A DNA stretch of 17,284 nucleotides from an uncultured Coriobacteriaceae bacterium (lineage in GTDB: Bacteria > Actinomycetota > Coriobacteriia > Coriobacteriales > QAMH01): assembly GCA_902796975.1 (NCBI GenBank), contig CADBRF010000177.1, positions 1 to 17,284 of the forward strand. Reading direction: 5' to 3'. Position numbers and translations under genes: made by a program. The notes below the pieces were generated by a model. That model ran no database searches. It had not been told where the DNA came from and worked only from the letters and a program-made list of their open reading frames with translations. This document shows positions 6,952 to 14,053 of the stretch, in pieces. The number at the start of each line of letters is the position of its first letter. Position 1 is the first letter of the stretch.

Positions 6952-7194
6952 TTATTCGGGAAGTTTTTCGACAGTCACACCCAGCACGTTGTCAACGAGA
7001 TACTTGGCAACAGCGGGGATGTCTACCTTACTGATTGCCGCCTTAATGCTGTCATTGTCGATGTACATATCGGTATCCCAAGCGCCCATGAGCGCGCCTG
7101 TGATTGTGAGCTTCCCGTCCTTGACGCCCACATGCTTCAGTTCGATCATGGTCGAGCCCTCATCGTTCACGACCACGCAGTCTTTCTCATCCAT
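6952..7194 (-). CDS. Small acidic protein of unknown function, operon partner of the FAD oxidoreductase
   Basis: An 80-residue soluble protein I do not recognise. AAAAGGGAGA seven bases before the ATG at 7194 supports this start; a nearer ATG is in another frame. It sits 42 bases after one small gene and 63 before the oxidoreductase. Its C-terminal half (about 26-72) resembles that of the preceding protein. Both have D-G-K/L-x-L-T, then a hydrophobic stretch, I-D-x-D-x-x-K, and D-x-x-A-V/I-x-x-(Y/F)-(L/M)-V ending in a hydrophobic helix. A single cysteine (C6) is not shared. A carrier, chaperone or substrate-delivery role for the oxidoreductase is possible but speculative. Confidence 0.7.
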   Translation of the reverse strand: MDEKDCVVVNDEGSTMIELKHVGVKDGKLTITGALMGAWDTDMYIDNDSIKAAISKVDIPAVAKYLVDNVLGVTVEKLPE

Positions 7195-7236
7195 GCCATA
7201 TCTCCCTTTTCACACTGAATGCCGTGGTGTTATCCG

Positions 7237-7524
7237 CTACATGAGCGCTTTCACCATGAATTTGATAGCGTCCTTGTTCATGAACGCCTTGAGTTTCTTG
7301 ACATCATCTTTGTCGATGACGATTGCCGCCTCGGTAACACCGGGCAGGTCGAGCGTGAGCTTGAGTCCATCGGAATCAGAGTCTTTAGCGACCGCCATCC
7401 CGACTTCCGGCCCCGTAACTCGATAGCCGAGCCCTTCGATGATTGGCTTGCAGATACCCGCCTCGGCATCCACATCCAAATCAACTGTGGCAAGCTCTTG
7501 GTCTTTATTGACGAGTAGTTTCAT
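7237..7524 (-). CDS. Small acidic protein of unknown function, first gene of the LysR-divergent operon
   Basis: A 95-residue soluble protein, D/K rich, with one cysteine (C25) and no recognised domain. I chose ATG at 7524 because GAGGAGGTGGAGG gives a sensible ribosome site there; a GTG at 7533 in the same frame would sit inside that site. It heads the operon and lies opposite the LysR gene. Its second half resembles the next protein (I-D-K-D-D-V-K-K versus I-D-N-D-S-I-K-A, followed by a D-A-I-K-F-M-V-type helix), suggesting ancient tandem duplication. The N-terminal half differs. Function unknown; stoichiometric expression with the oxidoreductase is likely. Confidence 0.75.
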   Translation of the reverse strand: MKLLVNKDQELATVDLDVDAEAGICKPIIEGLGYRVTGPEVGMAVAKDSDSDGLKLTLDLPGVTEAAIVIDKDDVKKLKAFMNKDAIKFMVKALM

Positions 7525-7609
7525 ATCCTCCACCTCCTCAGAGGATCCGGCGGAATTTTTTGCTGAAACTATAGTAAGCTGTGTTTAGAATAGATTTCCC
7601 ACTTTATAA

Positions 7610-7638
7610 GTTGTAATTACAACGATATTTTTTATAAT
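7610..7638 (+). promoter_or_regulatory. LysR promoter with overlapping 14-bp palindrome
   Basis: GTTGTAATTACAAC (7610-7623) is a perfect palindrome. The plus-strand promoter is read as TTGTAA (7611-7616), 16 bp, TATAAT (7633-7638), so the palindrome covers the -35 box. LysR regulators typically bind such dyads in the divergent region, repress themselves and activate the opposite operon. On the minus strand TATAGT near 7568-7573 could be the -10 of the operon. Confidence 0.6.
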
Positions 7639-7668
7639 CATTGAGAACGCTGACCCACGGAGAAACTT

Positions 7669-8556
7669 ATGGAACTGCGTCAACTGGAATACTTTCTCGC
7701 CGTTGCAGATGAACTCCATTTTGGTAGGGCTGCTGCTAAGCTCAATATGGCGGAGCAACCGCTTGGCTATCAGGTGAAGAAGCTCGAGACAGAGCTTGGG
7801 TTCAAGCTTTTCGAGCGCACAACACGGTCTGTGAAAATGACGGCAGCAGGAGAGTCGTTCGCGGCTGATGCCCGACGCATCCTCGCACAATCTGAACAAG
7901 CAGCAGACACAGCTCGGCGAATTGCCGCAGGCGAAGCAGGCGTCGTGCGACTGGGCTACGAATCGTCGTGCGTCGTTTCTATTCTCGCGGATTTCGTGAA
8001 GCTCTTCCGGGCGGAATATCCCGAGATAGACCTCGTGCGTGTGGGACATAGCAAGCAAGGGCTCATCCCTCTTTACAAAGGTGACACGGACGCATGTCTC
8101 ATCACCCGCTATCAGCGGTTGCCCAAGGCCTTCGAGTACTTCCCCATCATGACCGACCAGGCAGTCGTGGCGCTTGATGCAGGACATCAGCTTGCGAAGC
8201 GTGAGAGCCTTTCTCTGCCAGACCTTGAAAACGTTCCGTTTTTAGGATATGCAGACGCAAGCGGAGAGTCGGCAAATCGTTTCATGGCGGAACTTATCGA
8301 GCATGCTGGCGCTGAAGGTGTTGTGCGGTCCGAGGCGGATACCTACGTCGCCCTGTTGGGGCTCGTGTCTGCGGGTCTGGGATTCACCATCGTCACCGAG
8401 TCAATGAAGAAGCTCTTTCCCGCAGAAATCGCCTACGTGCCGCTCAGCAGCCCCGCCGTGAAGGTCGATTACGGCTTGGCCCTGCACAAGAATAACCAGC
8501 CGACGTGCGCGGAAGCGCTTCGAACCGTGGCAAAGCATCTGGCAAGCATCGAATAG
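7669..8556 (+). CDS. LysR-family transcriptional regulator
   Basis: A 295-residue regulator of normal family length. Residues 1-60 form the winged helix-turn-helix (MELRQLEYFLAVADE start, then H-F-x-R-A-A-x-x-L-x-x-A-E-Q-P-L-x-x-Q-x-x-x-L-E). A linker helix extends to about 88, and the two-lobed effector domain begins near 91 (VVRLGYESSCV). The E-x-E-L-G-F-K-L-F-E-R-T motif is classical. The start has GGAGA six bases upstream. It is transcribed away from the three-gene FAD oxidoreductase operon across a 144-bp gap containing a palindrome, the standard arrangement for a regulator and its target. The effector is unknown, perhaps the oxidoreductase substrate or product. Confidence 0.93.
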   Translation: MELRQLEYFLAVADELHFGRAAAKLNMAEQPLGYQVKKLETELGFKLFERTTRSVKMTAAGESFAADARRILAQSEQAADTARRIAAGEAGVVRLGYESSCVVSILADFVKLFRAEYPEIDLVRVGHSKQGLIPLYKGDTDACLITRYQRLPKAFEYFPIMTDQAVVALDAGHQLAKRESLSLPDLENVPFLGYADASGESANRFMAELIEHAGAEGVVRSEADTYVALLGLVSAGLGFTIVTESMKKLFPAEIAYVPLSSPAVKVDYGLALHKNNQPTCAEALRTVAKHLASIE

Positions 8557-8701
8557 ACGCTGCAGCAAAATGAGTGTTGCGTAAATTCTCTGGTATAAGG
8601 TTAGAGACTTGGGGCATCCCCACAACGGAGACTTTTTATTGACAGCAAAGAGCTCGGCATAGCTGGCAGGAATCGGGAACAGTGTTCGAAACTCACAACA
8701 C

Positions 8702-9235
8702 TTAGCGCAAGCATTTATTGCAATTCGACTCCGGGTAAAATGCCTCAAATACCTGCAGGTGTTTGAGCATGTCCGCCGCAGTCATCGCGCGCACGTGTGG
8801 ATTCGCAAGCAATTTGGAATCCGATGTGACGATATAGTCTGCGCCTGCACGTTCTCCCGCCGCAATCACCAGGTTGTCTTCGAGGTCGTTGTGGATGGAA
8901 CGTAATTTACGAGCCATCCACACGTCAGCCATATCCATGCCAACAGGCGTGGCAACTTCGCTCATGTTGTTGGTGACTGCCCATGCTATTTCCGAGATGA
9001 TCTCGGCGTCTTCTTCGGAAAGTTCGCCTTTTTCCTTACGTTCTTTCCACTTGAGATCCGCACCGACAAGATAGTAGACATCCTTTACCGTTGTGATGGC
9101 GTAAGCGAGCTCTATGGCATGGTTTCTTGCAAAAGCGATGAGCTCATTTGCCTCCTTGTGGCCCTTGCGCCATCCGAGATTTGCCTCAATCCATACGTTG
9201 GTGTCGAGCACCAAGAGGCACGGCTTCTCTCTCAT
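8702..9235 (-). CDS. PIN-domain ribonuclease toxin
   Basis: A 177-residue PIN-fold protein. Acidic residues expected to hold the catalytic metal are visible: D11 in LVLDTNVW, E119-D120 in DLEDNLVIAA, and D139 in YIVTSDSKLL. The length is somewhat above small VapC toxins, with an inserted lysine/glutamate-rich helical segment at about 60-80. PIN toxins cut RNA, often tRNA or rRNA. The ATG overlaps the stop of the antitoxin gene (ATGA), so translation is coupled, as is usual for toxin-antitoxin pairs. The C-terminus ends with NCNKCLR, two cysteines that look unrelated to the fold. Target unknown. Confidence 0.85.
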   Translation of the reverse strand: MREKPCLLVLDTNVWIEANLGWRKGHKEANELIAFARNHAIELAYAITTVKDVYYLVGADLKWKERKEKGELSEEDAEIISEIAWAVTNNMSEVATPVGMDMADVWMARKLRSIHNDLEDNLVIAAGERAGADYIVTSDSKLLANPHVRAMTAADMLKHLQVFEAFYPESNCNKCLR

Positions 9236-9621
9236 AGCTCATCCCCCGCATACAGGCGCTCGAGGGCAATCTGCTCGCGGAACTCTTCGAGTGTGGGTTC
9301 CGCTGAATCAGCTTCAGAAGAAATGCCAAGCTCCCCTATCATTTCGCTGATCTTGCGCTGTCCTTCCTGAAAGGACCGGAGCTTCGCGTCCCGCTCCCCT
9401 TTTTCCTGCTGGCAAGAATCGACTGATTGCTCAAAAGCAGGCCCCTTGAGATACGCGGCCAGTTCTTCTGGTCTATCGCGCAGGCTGACTGCAATTTTCC
9501 AGAGCAGGCGAACCGCCTGCGAGGGCGTGTAGCCGACACTGTTGAAGGCGGCGTCACCCTCCCGCTTGAGCTCGCGGTCGATACGGATATTCATCTGTAC
9601 AGCATCCATGGCAGATTGCAT
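9232..9621 (-). CDS. RelB/DinJ-like ribbon-helix-helix antitoxin
   Basis: A 129-residue protein. Residues about 9-50 match the RelB/DinJ RHH pattern: strand Q-M-N-I-R-I-D, then R-E-L-K-R-E-G-D-A-A-F, G-Y-T-P-S-Q-A-V-R-L-L-W, K-I-A. The remaining 80 residues are charged and helical (about 80-129 ending in E-E-F-R-E-Q-I-A-L-E-R-L-Y) and probably wrap the toxin. This is longer than typical DinJ (about 86 residues). The start at 9621 has AAAAAAGGGG upstream. It overlaps the PIN toxin by four bases. Dimers should bind the inverted repeat at 9640-9668 and repress the pair. Confidence 0.85.
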   Translation of the reverse strand: MQSAMDAVQMNIRIDRELKREGDAAFNSVGYTPSQAVRLLWKIAVSLRDRPEELAAYLKGPAFEQSVDSCQQEKGERDAKLRSFQEGQRKISEMIGELGISSEADSAEPTLEEFREQIALERLYAGDEL

Positions 9622-9639
9622 ACCAATTCCCCTTTTTTA

Positions 9640-9671
9640 ACAATATATAGCTGCTATACATATATTGTCAA
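9640..9671 (-). promoter_or_regulatory. Autoregulated promoter/operator of the PIN toxin-antitoxin pair
   Basis: On the minus strand TTGACA (9671-9666) is a perfect -35. TATATA or TATATT at 16-18 bp spacing (9649-9642) is the -10. ACAATATAT (9640-9648) and ATATATTGT (9660-9668) form a perfect 9-bp inverted repeat, and a smaller palindrome TATAGC-T-GCTATA (9646-9658) lies between. The operator covers the whole promoter, as expected for RHH antitoxin repression. Confidence 0.8.
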
Positions 9672-9728
9672 TCAGGAAATATCCACTTCAATCATGGACG
9701 CGAATTTGTCGTAGAGTTCTTCGGCCCA

Positions 9729-10175
9729 CTAATCAGGTGTGATATGTCGTAAACGCTGCGCGAACACGGACACCCCACGAGAACCGGGAATCCTATCGCT
9801 TTTCTTGTTCGACGCAGTCGTATCGAAACTCAGGTCCAGCCATTCGCAAACCTCATCGAACGGGACCGCCCCATCCAGGAGGATGGAAACCCAGCTCTCC
9901 TTGTTCATGTGATAGCCGGGCAGATAGCCCTCCTGTTGCAACAGAAGGCGATGGAGACCTTCATCTGCGATTTTCACGTTGAGAATGTCGACCCGTTCAT
10001 CCCCATCAAGGCCCAGCTTGCTACGCGGCACATCCGCAATCAGTCCATACCACTTGCGGTTATCAGCATGACGCAGCACGGCATACCCAGGGAAACGCGC
10101 CCAGGGATACTCAGGCTGCGTGCCATATGAACTCGATGCGTAATCGAGCAACTTGTTTCGAAAACTTGAGGTCAT
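9729..10175 (-). CDS. YjbR/MmcQ-family (CyaY-like fold) protein
   Basis: A 148-residue protein from the ATG at 10175, preferred over upstream starts because GGAG lies ten bases before it and homology-like sequence begins there. The core (about 25-115) has the family's hallmarks: W-A-R-F-P-G-Y-A-V-L-R-H, K-W-Y-G-L-I, V-D-I-L-N-V-K, G-Y-L-P-G-Y-H-M-N-K-x-S-W-V-S-I-L-L-D-G, and a final E-V-C-E-W-L-D-L-S-F-D helix. The family is widespread, often annotated as DNA-binding, and poorly understood. The tail after about 115 is extra. The TAG stop at 9731-9729 is followed in frame by 18 coding-looking residues before TGA at 9674-9672, so the gene may be prematurely stopped. Confidence 0.85.
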   Translation of the reverse strand: MTSSFRNKLLDYASSSYGTQPEYPWARFPGYAVLRHADNRKWYGLIADVPRSKLGLDGDERVDILNVKIADEGLHRLLLQQEGYLPGYHMNKESWVSILLDGAVPFDEVCEWLDLSFDTTASNKKSDRIPGSRGVSVFAQRLRHITPD

Positions 10176-10240
10176 AGAATCCATTCTCCGAGAGCTGCCG
10201 ACGCCTTCGCATTGGACACAATAGCCCACCTGAGCACGAC

Positions 10241-10278
10241 AAAAATCCCCACGAGGAATTCTACCAACCTCGCGGGGA
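10241..10278 (-). terminator. Intrinsic terminator of the molybdopterin/EFR1 operon
   Basis: TCCCC-CGAGG (10246-10256, with one mismatched base) pairs with CCTCG-GGGGA (10268-10278) around an 11-nt loop. On the minus strand the stem is followed by five Ts (10245-10241). It lies about 25 bases after the EFR1 gene stop. Confidence 0.85.
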
Positions 10279-10303
10279 CGACGCTTTTATGATTCGGCTT
10301 GCT

Positions 10304-11089
10304 CTACTTCGACTTCAGCACGGGGTTCAGGTAACGACCGCGCTTGATGGTGCTTTTGCCGTACTGCGATGCATGCGTGGGGCAATGGTGGAGGCAGGCA
10401 AGGCAATCGGTGCAGGAATCGCCTTCCCAGACAGGATGCCCATTCTCCATGTGGATAGAATTCGTGGGGCAGACACGCACGCAGGTCCCGCAGCCTGTGC
10501 AGCGGTCATCGAGAACATGGAAGGACTTGGTTGAGCGCGGTTTCTGGTCTTTTGCCGTGGCTTTGCCAAGCAGTGTGCCCAGCGCGTCGGTCTTCTCGTG
10601 ATGGCCCTGGGCGCGAGCTGCCAGCTGCTTGCCAATCTCGTCTGCAGAGTTGTTTGCCGTCTCTATCAGCCGGCGCTCTTTTTCTTCGTCCGGCATGCTG
10701 AAAAGGTAGACGCAGTTCCCAACCGACTGCACTCCGAAACAGGCATCGAGGGCAAAGCCTTTCTCGCGCTGCAGCAAATTGTCGAAGAAGTAGCCCGTCT
10801 TCCCGGGGATGGCCATGTAGGTCATAACGGCGTACACGTAGCCCGGTTTGAAAGGCTCGCCTTCGGGGGTTGTGAAACGCGCCTCGCGAATGAACTTGTC
10901 GATGATGGGCGGAGTGGTGAAACGGCAAACGGGGAACACGAAGCCCAGGTCAGAGCCCTGTTCGATTACGAAATCCGAGGACCCCTCGCGATTTGCCTGA
11001 CCGATGCTCGTAAGCTCATCACCTGTCGCCTTCGCTATGCGCTGAGCAACGGCAAGCGAGTTTCCCGTAGCGGAAAAGTAGAAAATCAC
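10304..11089 (-). CDS. EFR1-type flavodoxin/4Fe-4S ferredoxin protein
   Basis: A 261-residue electron carrier. The N-terminus (IFYFSATGNSLAVAQRIA) is a flavodoxin FMN-phosphate loop, S-A-T-G-N-S at 6-11, and the fold extends to about 165. A lysine-rich linker leads to a two-cluster ferredoxin: C197-x2-C200-x2-C203-x3-C207-P and C226-x2-C229-x2-C232-x3-C236-P. It should shuttle low-potential electrons in the cytoplasm. The start is GTG at 11089, supported by TGGGAG six bases upstream; an in-frame ATG 60 bases earlier lacks a ribosome site and adds non-homologous residues. It follows the oxidoreductase ferredoxin subunit by 103 bases, across a strong hairpin, and may supply or drain electrons for that enzyme. 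Confidence 0.88.
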   Translation of the reverse strand: MIFYFSATGNSLAVAQRIAKATGDELTSIGQANREGSSDFVIEQGSDLGFVFPVCRFTTPPIIDKFIREARFTTPEGEPFKPGYVYAVMTYMAIPGKTGYFFDNLLQREKGFALDACFGVQSVGNCVYLFSMPDEEKERRLIETANNSADEIGKQLAARAQGHHEKTDALGTLLGKATAKDQKPRSTKSFHVLDDRCTGCGTCVRVCPTNSIHMENGHPVWEGDSCTDCLACLHHCPTHASQYGKSTIKRGRYLNPVLKSK

Positions 11090-11130
11090 CGTACACTCCC
11101 ATCTCTTGCAATGAGGTTCATAAACGCCGA

Positions 11131-11162
11131 GGGAGCACCCGGACCTCAAGCCAGATGCTCCC
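11131..11162 (-). other. Strong intercistronic hairpin between the ferredoxin subunit and EFR1 genes
   Basis: Bases 11131-11142 (GGGAGCACCCGG) pair with 11151-11162 (CCAGATGCTCCC) in a 12-bp stem with two G-U-type pairs on the transcript and an 8-nt loop. No real U-tract follows on the minus strand (TCGGCGTTTATG), so it is more likely an mRNA stabiliser or partial attenuator than a full terminator. Confidence 0.7.
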
Positions 11163-11192
11163 TACTAGTTTCGCCTTTTGGCCGCGTGGAGT

Positions 11193-11606
11193 CTAGATAC
11201 CTTTCTCCATATATGTCACGTTCTCACGAGTCTCTTCCCATGCGGGCTGCTGCCACTCGTGATAGCCAAGATCGCGCAGCTGCTCACGGCGGATGGAAAT
11301 GTCGCTTTCTGCATCTTCGAGATCGCCATAGACCAGAGAACCAGTCGGGCAGTTGAAGACGCAATACGGAACGCCACCCGTGCTTTCGTCGCCAGCGCAA
11401 GACGTGCACTTCTTGGTGAAGACCGGGTTCCACTTCAGGTACAAATTGGGCCATTCTCCACCGGCTTTATCGATTCCGCCGCCACCGATGGTCCTCACGA
11501 ACATACGGAACTCGTCGGGCTCCAGCCCATATGCCGCCTTGCACGCCATGGAGCAGGTCCAGCAACCCGTGCAGCGGTTAACGTCGATAAGTGTAGTCTT
11601 CGCCAT
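11193..11606 (-). CDS. 4Fe-4S dicluster electron-transfer subunit of the molybdopterin oxidoreductase (DmsB-like, short)
   Basis: A 137-residue ferredoxin-type subunit. C12-x2-C15-x2-C18-x3-C22 and C67-x2-C70-x11-C82-x3-C86 give ligands for two [4Fe-4S] clusters in the interleaved pattern of the DmsB/NrfC family. DmsB itself has four clusters and about 200 residues, so this is a reduced version. The start ATG at 11606 lies two bases after the stop of the catalytic gene, so expression is tightly coupled. A longer in-frame start at 11648 would overlap the catalytic gene and add unrelated residues. It should pass electrons to the Mo/W site. No membrane anchor gene follows; the next gene is EFR1. 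Confidence 0.9.
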   Translation of the reverse strand: MAKTTLIDVNRCTGCWTCSMACKAAYGLEPDEFRMFVRTIGGGGIDKAGGEWPNLYLKWNPVFTKKCTSCAGDESTGGVPYCVFNCPTGSLVYGDLEDAESDISIRREQLRDLGYHEWQQPAWEETRENVTYMEKGI

Positions 11607-11608
11607 GA

Positions 11609-14053
11609 TTAGTTCGCCGCCTTCCGGACGTTGCAGAGCGTATCCCAAATGACTTCAGGAGTCGATTCGCCTGCGATAGGTGCAATGGTCTTGGGGTAGT
11701 CTTTCAGGAAAATCTCCCAGTAGAAGCGAGCGCCCCAGCTGACGTGGATGGGCGTCTCGGTCGAAGGATGCCCAAGCGGAGTTGCCAGCTTCTGCGGGCA
11801 ATCGGTGTCGGGATAGCGCTCTGCCTGCGGGAAGCTGTACCAGGAATGCGCGATGCCCGGTGCAACGCTCTCGTCGTACTGCAACGTCGCCCGCATCGTA
11901 CCGCGCTGGTTGTAGACCTCGACGACATCACCGTCGCGCAGGCCCTTCTCCATAGCGGTCTTCGGGTTCATCGCCACGCCGAACTGCGTACTGGCCAGGT
12001 AATCCATCTCCGGGATGTTGGTGAACTGGCCTTGCATGAAGTACTTGTGGCGTGCGTTGAAGAACTGGAGCGGATAGTCACGGAGCAGTTCCTTATCGAG
12101 AACAATCGTATCCTGGAAGCGTGCAACTTGGTCGCCCGTCTCGGCAAGATACTCGCTGTAGAACTCAAGCCTTCCGGTGGGAGTGAAGAACGGCGTGACA
12201 GCGTACATGTTGAAGCCGTTGTCGTCGAGGTCCATGTGCAGAGCCTTGGCCTTCTCGAGACGCTCCATGGTGAGCGGTGCAAGCTCGCCTGCATGCTCCG
12301 GATCTTCTTCGGCGGTCAGCGGCACTTGCATGCCCTTACCGCCCTCAATCATGTACTGGGCCCATTCCTTCTGCGTCTTCTGGAAGAACTCGCCAACTCC
12401 CACGCCTTCTGCTATGCCGCGCCAGATGTCGGAAACGGTCTTGGATTCGCCGCGCGGTTCGATTGCCGGCTCGACGAGAATCGCGCAGTTGTCGGTGTCA
12501 GTGATGAATTCGTGGCGCTCGAAGATGGTTGCCTCGGGCAGGACGTAGTCGGACCACAGGCATGTGTCTGTCATGCGGATCTCGAAGGTGACGATCATCT
12601 CCATGTGGGGGAAGATTTCCTTCTGCCACATGTCGGTGTTCGGCCAGTTGAGCATGGGGTTACCCATGCACTGGATCCACACCTTGTACTGCTGCGCGGA
12701 GGGGTCGTCGAAGCTGCGGATGACAGTTGGCAGAGACGTCTGCGTGCCGAAGAGCTCCGGATGAGTAGGCTCGAAGTTGATGTGGTTGCGGTCAACCATG
12801 CAGCGCGGGTCATCGGTCTGGCTACCGGAAGCCATGATGCTCCTGCCCGGCCTATCGTAGTTGCCCGTGAGGTAGCAGAAGAGCTTGATCGCGCGGGCGG
12901 TCTGCATGCCGTTCGAATAGCGCAGACCATTACCGATGCACATCAGCATCGGCTTGGCGGCAAGCTCACGAGCAAGGTCAATGCACTGCTGCGCAGGAAC
13001 ACCCGTGACCTTCTCTTGCTCTTCAGGAGTCCACTGAGCGATGCTCTCAACCATGCGGTTGTATGCGGTCTTGCAGGTGGTGCCGGCGATTTCGGTCTCA
13101 TACTCGATGGCGGGCTCGACCTCGCCCCAATCGTAATCGTGCTCAGTGCCGCGCGGCATGAAGACAACCTTGCCCGCCTTCTTGTCGAACACTGCGAACT
13201 TGTCCTGTGCGCCGCCGTCAACGACATCTGCCTCGCGCAGGTACTTGTTGGTGTCATCGCGAACGAGGAACGGAGCGCAGGTGACTCGCTTCAAGAAGGC
13301 CTCGTCGACATTGCCATCGCCGATGACGACATTGCACATAGCCAGGGCGAGAGCCGCATCGGTGCCCGACTTAACGGGAACCCACGTGTCCACCTTGGCA
13401 GAGGTGTTGTCGAAGAGGTTGCTGATGTGGAAGAGCTTGCAGCCGCGTTCCTTGGCGTCCAGGAAAAGGCGCGTGGTACGTGCCGGGCGTGTGAAGCCAA
13501 TGGGGTTGCCACCCCAGATGACAACGTTGTCAGTGGCTTGCAGGATGAGATCCTTGCCGGTGTAGATGAGGTTGCCAACATCGGGCGTATCGCTCCAGAT
13601 AATGGCGAAGTCAACCTCGGAGGACTCCAGAGCGGTGGCCTGGTAGGTGTTGACGAAGCGGTTCGAGAGCGCCCAGTTTACCGAAGAGGTGTAACCAGGA
13701 ATGCCGCACATAAACTCGTTGACGATGATTGACTTCTTGCCGTACTTCTCGGCGGTCTCATTGATCTTCGCGGTGATTTCAGCAAACGCCTGATCCCAGC
13801 TGATTTGCTCGAACTTGCCTTCTCCGCGCTCGCCGACACGCTTCAGCGGATGCAGGAGCCTCTTATCAGAGTACACCGCCTTCCACGCCATAGCGCCTTT
13901 CTGGCAGATCTGGTTGCCAACTCCGATTTTTCCTGGCAGGAAGCTCTTCTGTGTACGGACGATTTTGCCGTCTACGGTGTGCGTCTCGAGCATGCAGTGC
14001 TCATGGCAGCCCCATCCCTGACAGCAGTTGTACGTGACCCTCTCAGCGCTCAT
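11609..14053 (-). CDS. Molybdopterin-dependent oxidoreductase, DMSO-reductase superfamily catalytic subunit
   Basis: An 814-residue protein with the domain order Fe4S4 / molybdopterin / molybdopterin-dinucleotide binding. N-terminal cluster ligands are C10 or C11, C16, C20 and C50 (spacing C-x4-C-x3-C-x29-C, versus the usual C-x2-C-x3-C). IWGGNP and Y-S-N-G-M-Q-T-A-R-A cofactor motifs lie in the middle, M-G-N-P-M-L-N-W-P-N later, and the C-terminal domain starts near 655 with N-A-R-H-K-Y-F-M-Q-G-Q. No Tat signal is present, so it should be cytoplasmic. The start at 14053 has GAGAGGGGAAG upstream; the upstream in-frame ATG at 14149 is unlikely. Partner ferredoxin follows directly. The substrate cannot be read. 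Relatives in gut Eggerthellaceae include catechol dehydroxylases, one option only. Confidence 0.93.
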   Translation of the reverse strand: MSAERVTYNCCQGWGCHEHCMLETHTVDGKIVRTQKSFLPGKIGVGNQICQKGAMAWKAVYSDKRLLHPLKRVGERGEGKFEQISWDQAFAEITAKINETAEKYGKKSIIVNEFMCGIPGYTSSVNWALSNRFVNTYQATALESSEVDFAIIWSDTPDVGNLIYTGKDLILQATDNVVIWGGNPIGFTRPARTTRLFLDAKERGCKLFHISNLFDNTSAKVDTWVPVKSGTDAALALAMCNVVIGDGNVDEAFLKRVTCAPFLVRDDTNKYLREADVVDGGAQDKFAVFDKKAGKVVFMPRGTEHDYDWGEVEPAIEYETEIAGTTCKTAYNRMVESIAQWTPEEQEKVTGVPAQQCIDLARELAAKPMLMCIGNGLRYSNGMQTARAIKLFCYLTGNYDRPGRSIMASGSQTDDPRCMVDRNHINFEPTHPELFGTQTSLPTVIRSFDDPSAQQYKVWIQCMGNPMLNWPNTDMWQKEIFPHMEMIVTFEIRMTDTCLWSDYVLPEATIFERHEFITDTDNCAILVEPAIEPRGESKTVSDIWRGIAEGVGVGEFFQKTQKEWAQYMIEGGKGMQVPLTAEEDPEHAGELAPLTMERLEKAKALHMDLDDNGFNMYAVTPFFTPTGRLEFYSEYLAETGDQVARFQDTIVLDKELLRDYPLQFFNARHKYFMQGQFTNIPEMDYLASTQFGVAMNPKTAMEKGLRDGDVVEVYNQRGTMRATLQYDESVAPGIAHSWYSFPQAERYPDTDCPQKLATPLGHPSTETPIHVSWGARFYWEIFLKDYPKTIAPIAGESTPEVIWDTLCNVRKAAN

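Noticed and set aside
8609..8637. Terminator after the LysR gene (TGGGG-CAT-CCCCA hairpin, T-run at 8633-8637)
   Set aside because: The stem is only 5 bp and the T-run is ten bases away, so it is too weak to list.
11607..11648. Longer start for the ferredoxin subunit at 11648
   Set aside because: It would overlap the catalytic gene by 40 bases and add residues unlike the family; the ATG at 11606 begins right before the first strand and cysteine motif.
11744..13732. A 662-codon plus-strand open frame opposite the molybdopterin oxidoreductase gene
   Set aside because: High-GC codon bias leaves the antisense frame open; the minus-strand frame has clear family motifs.
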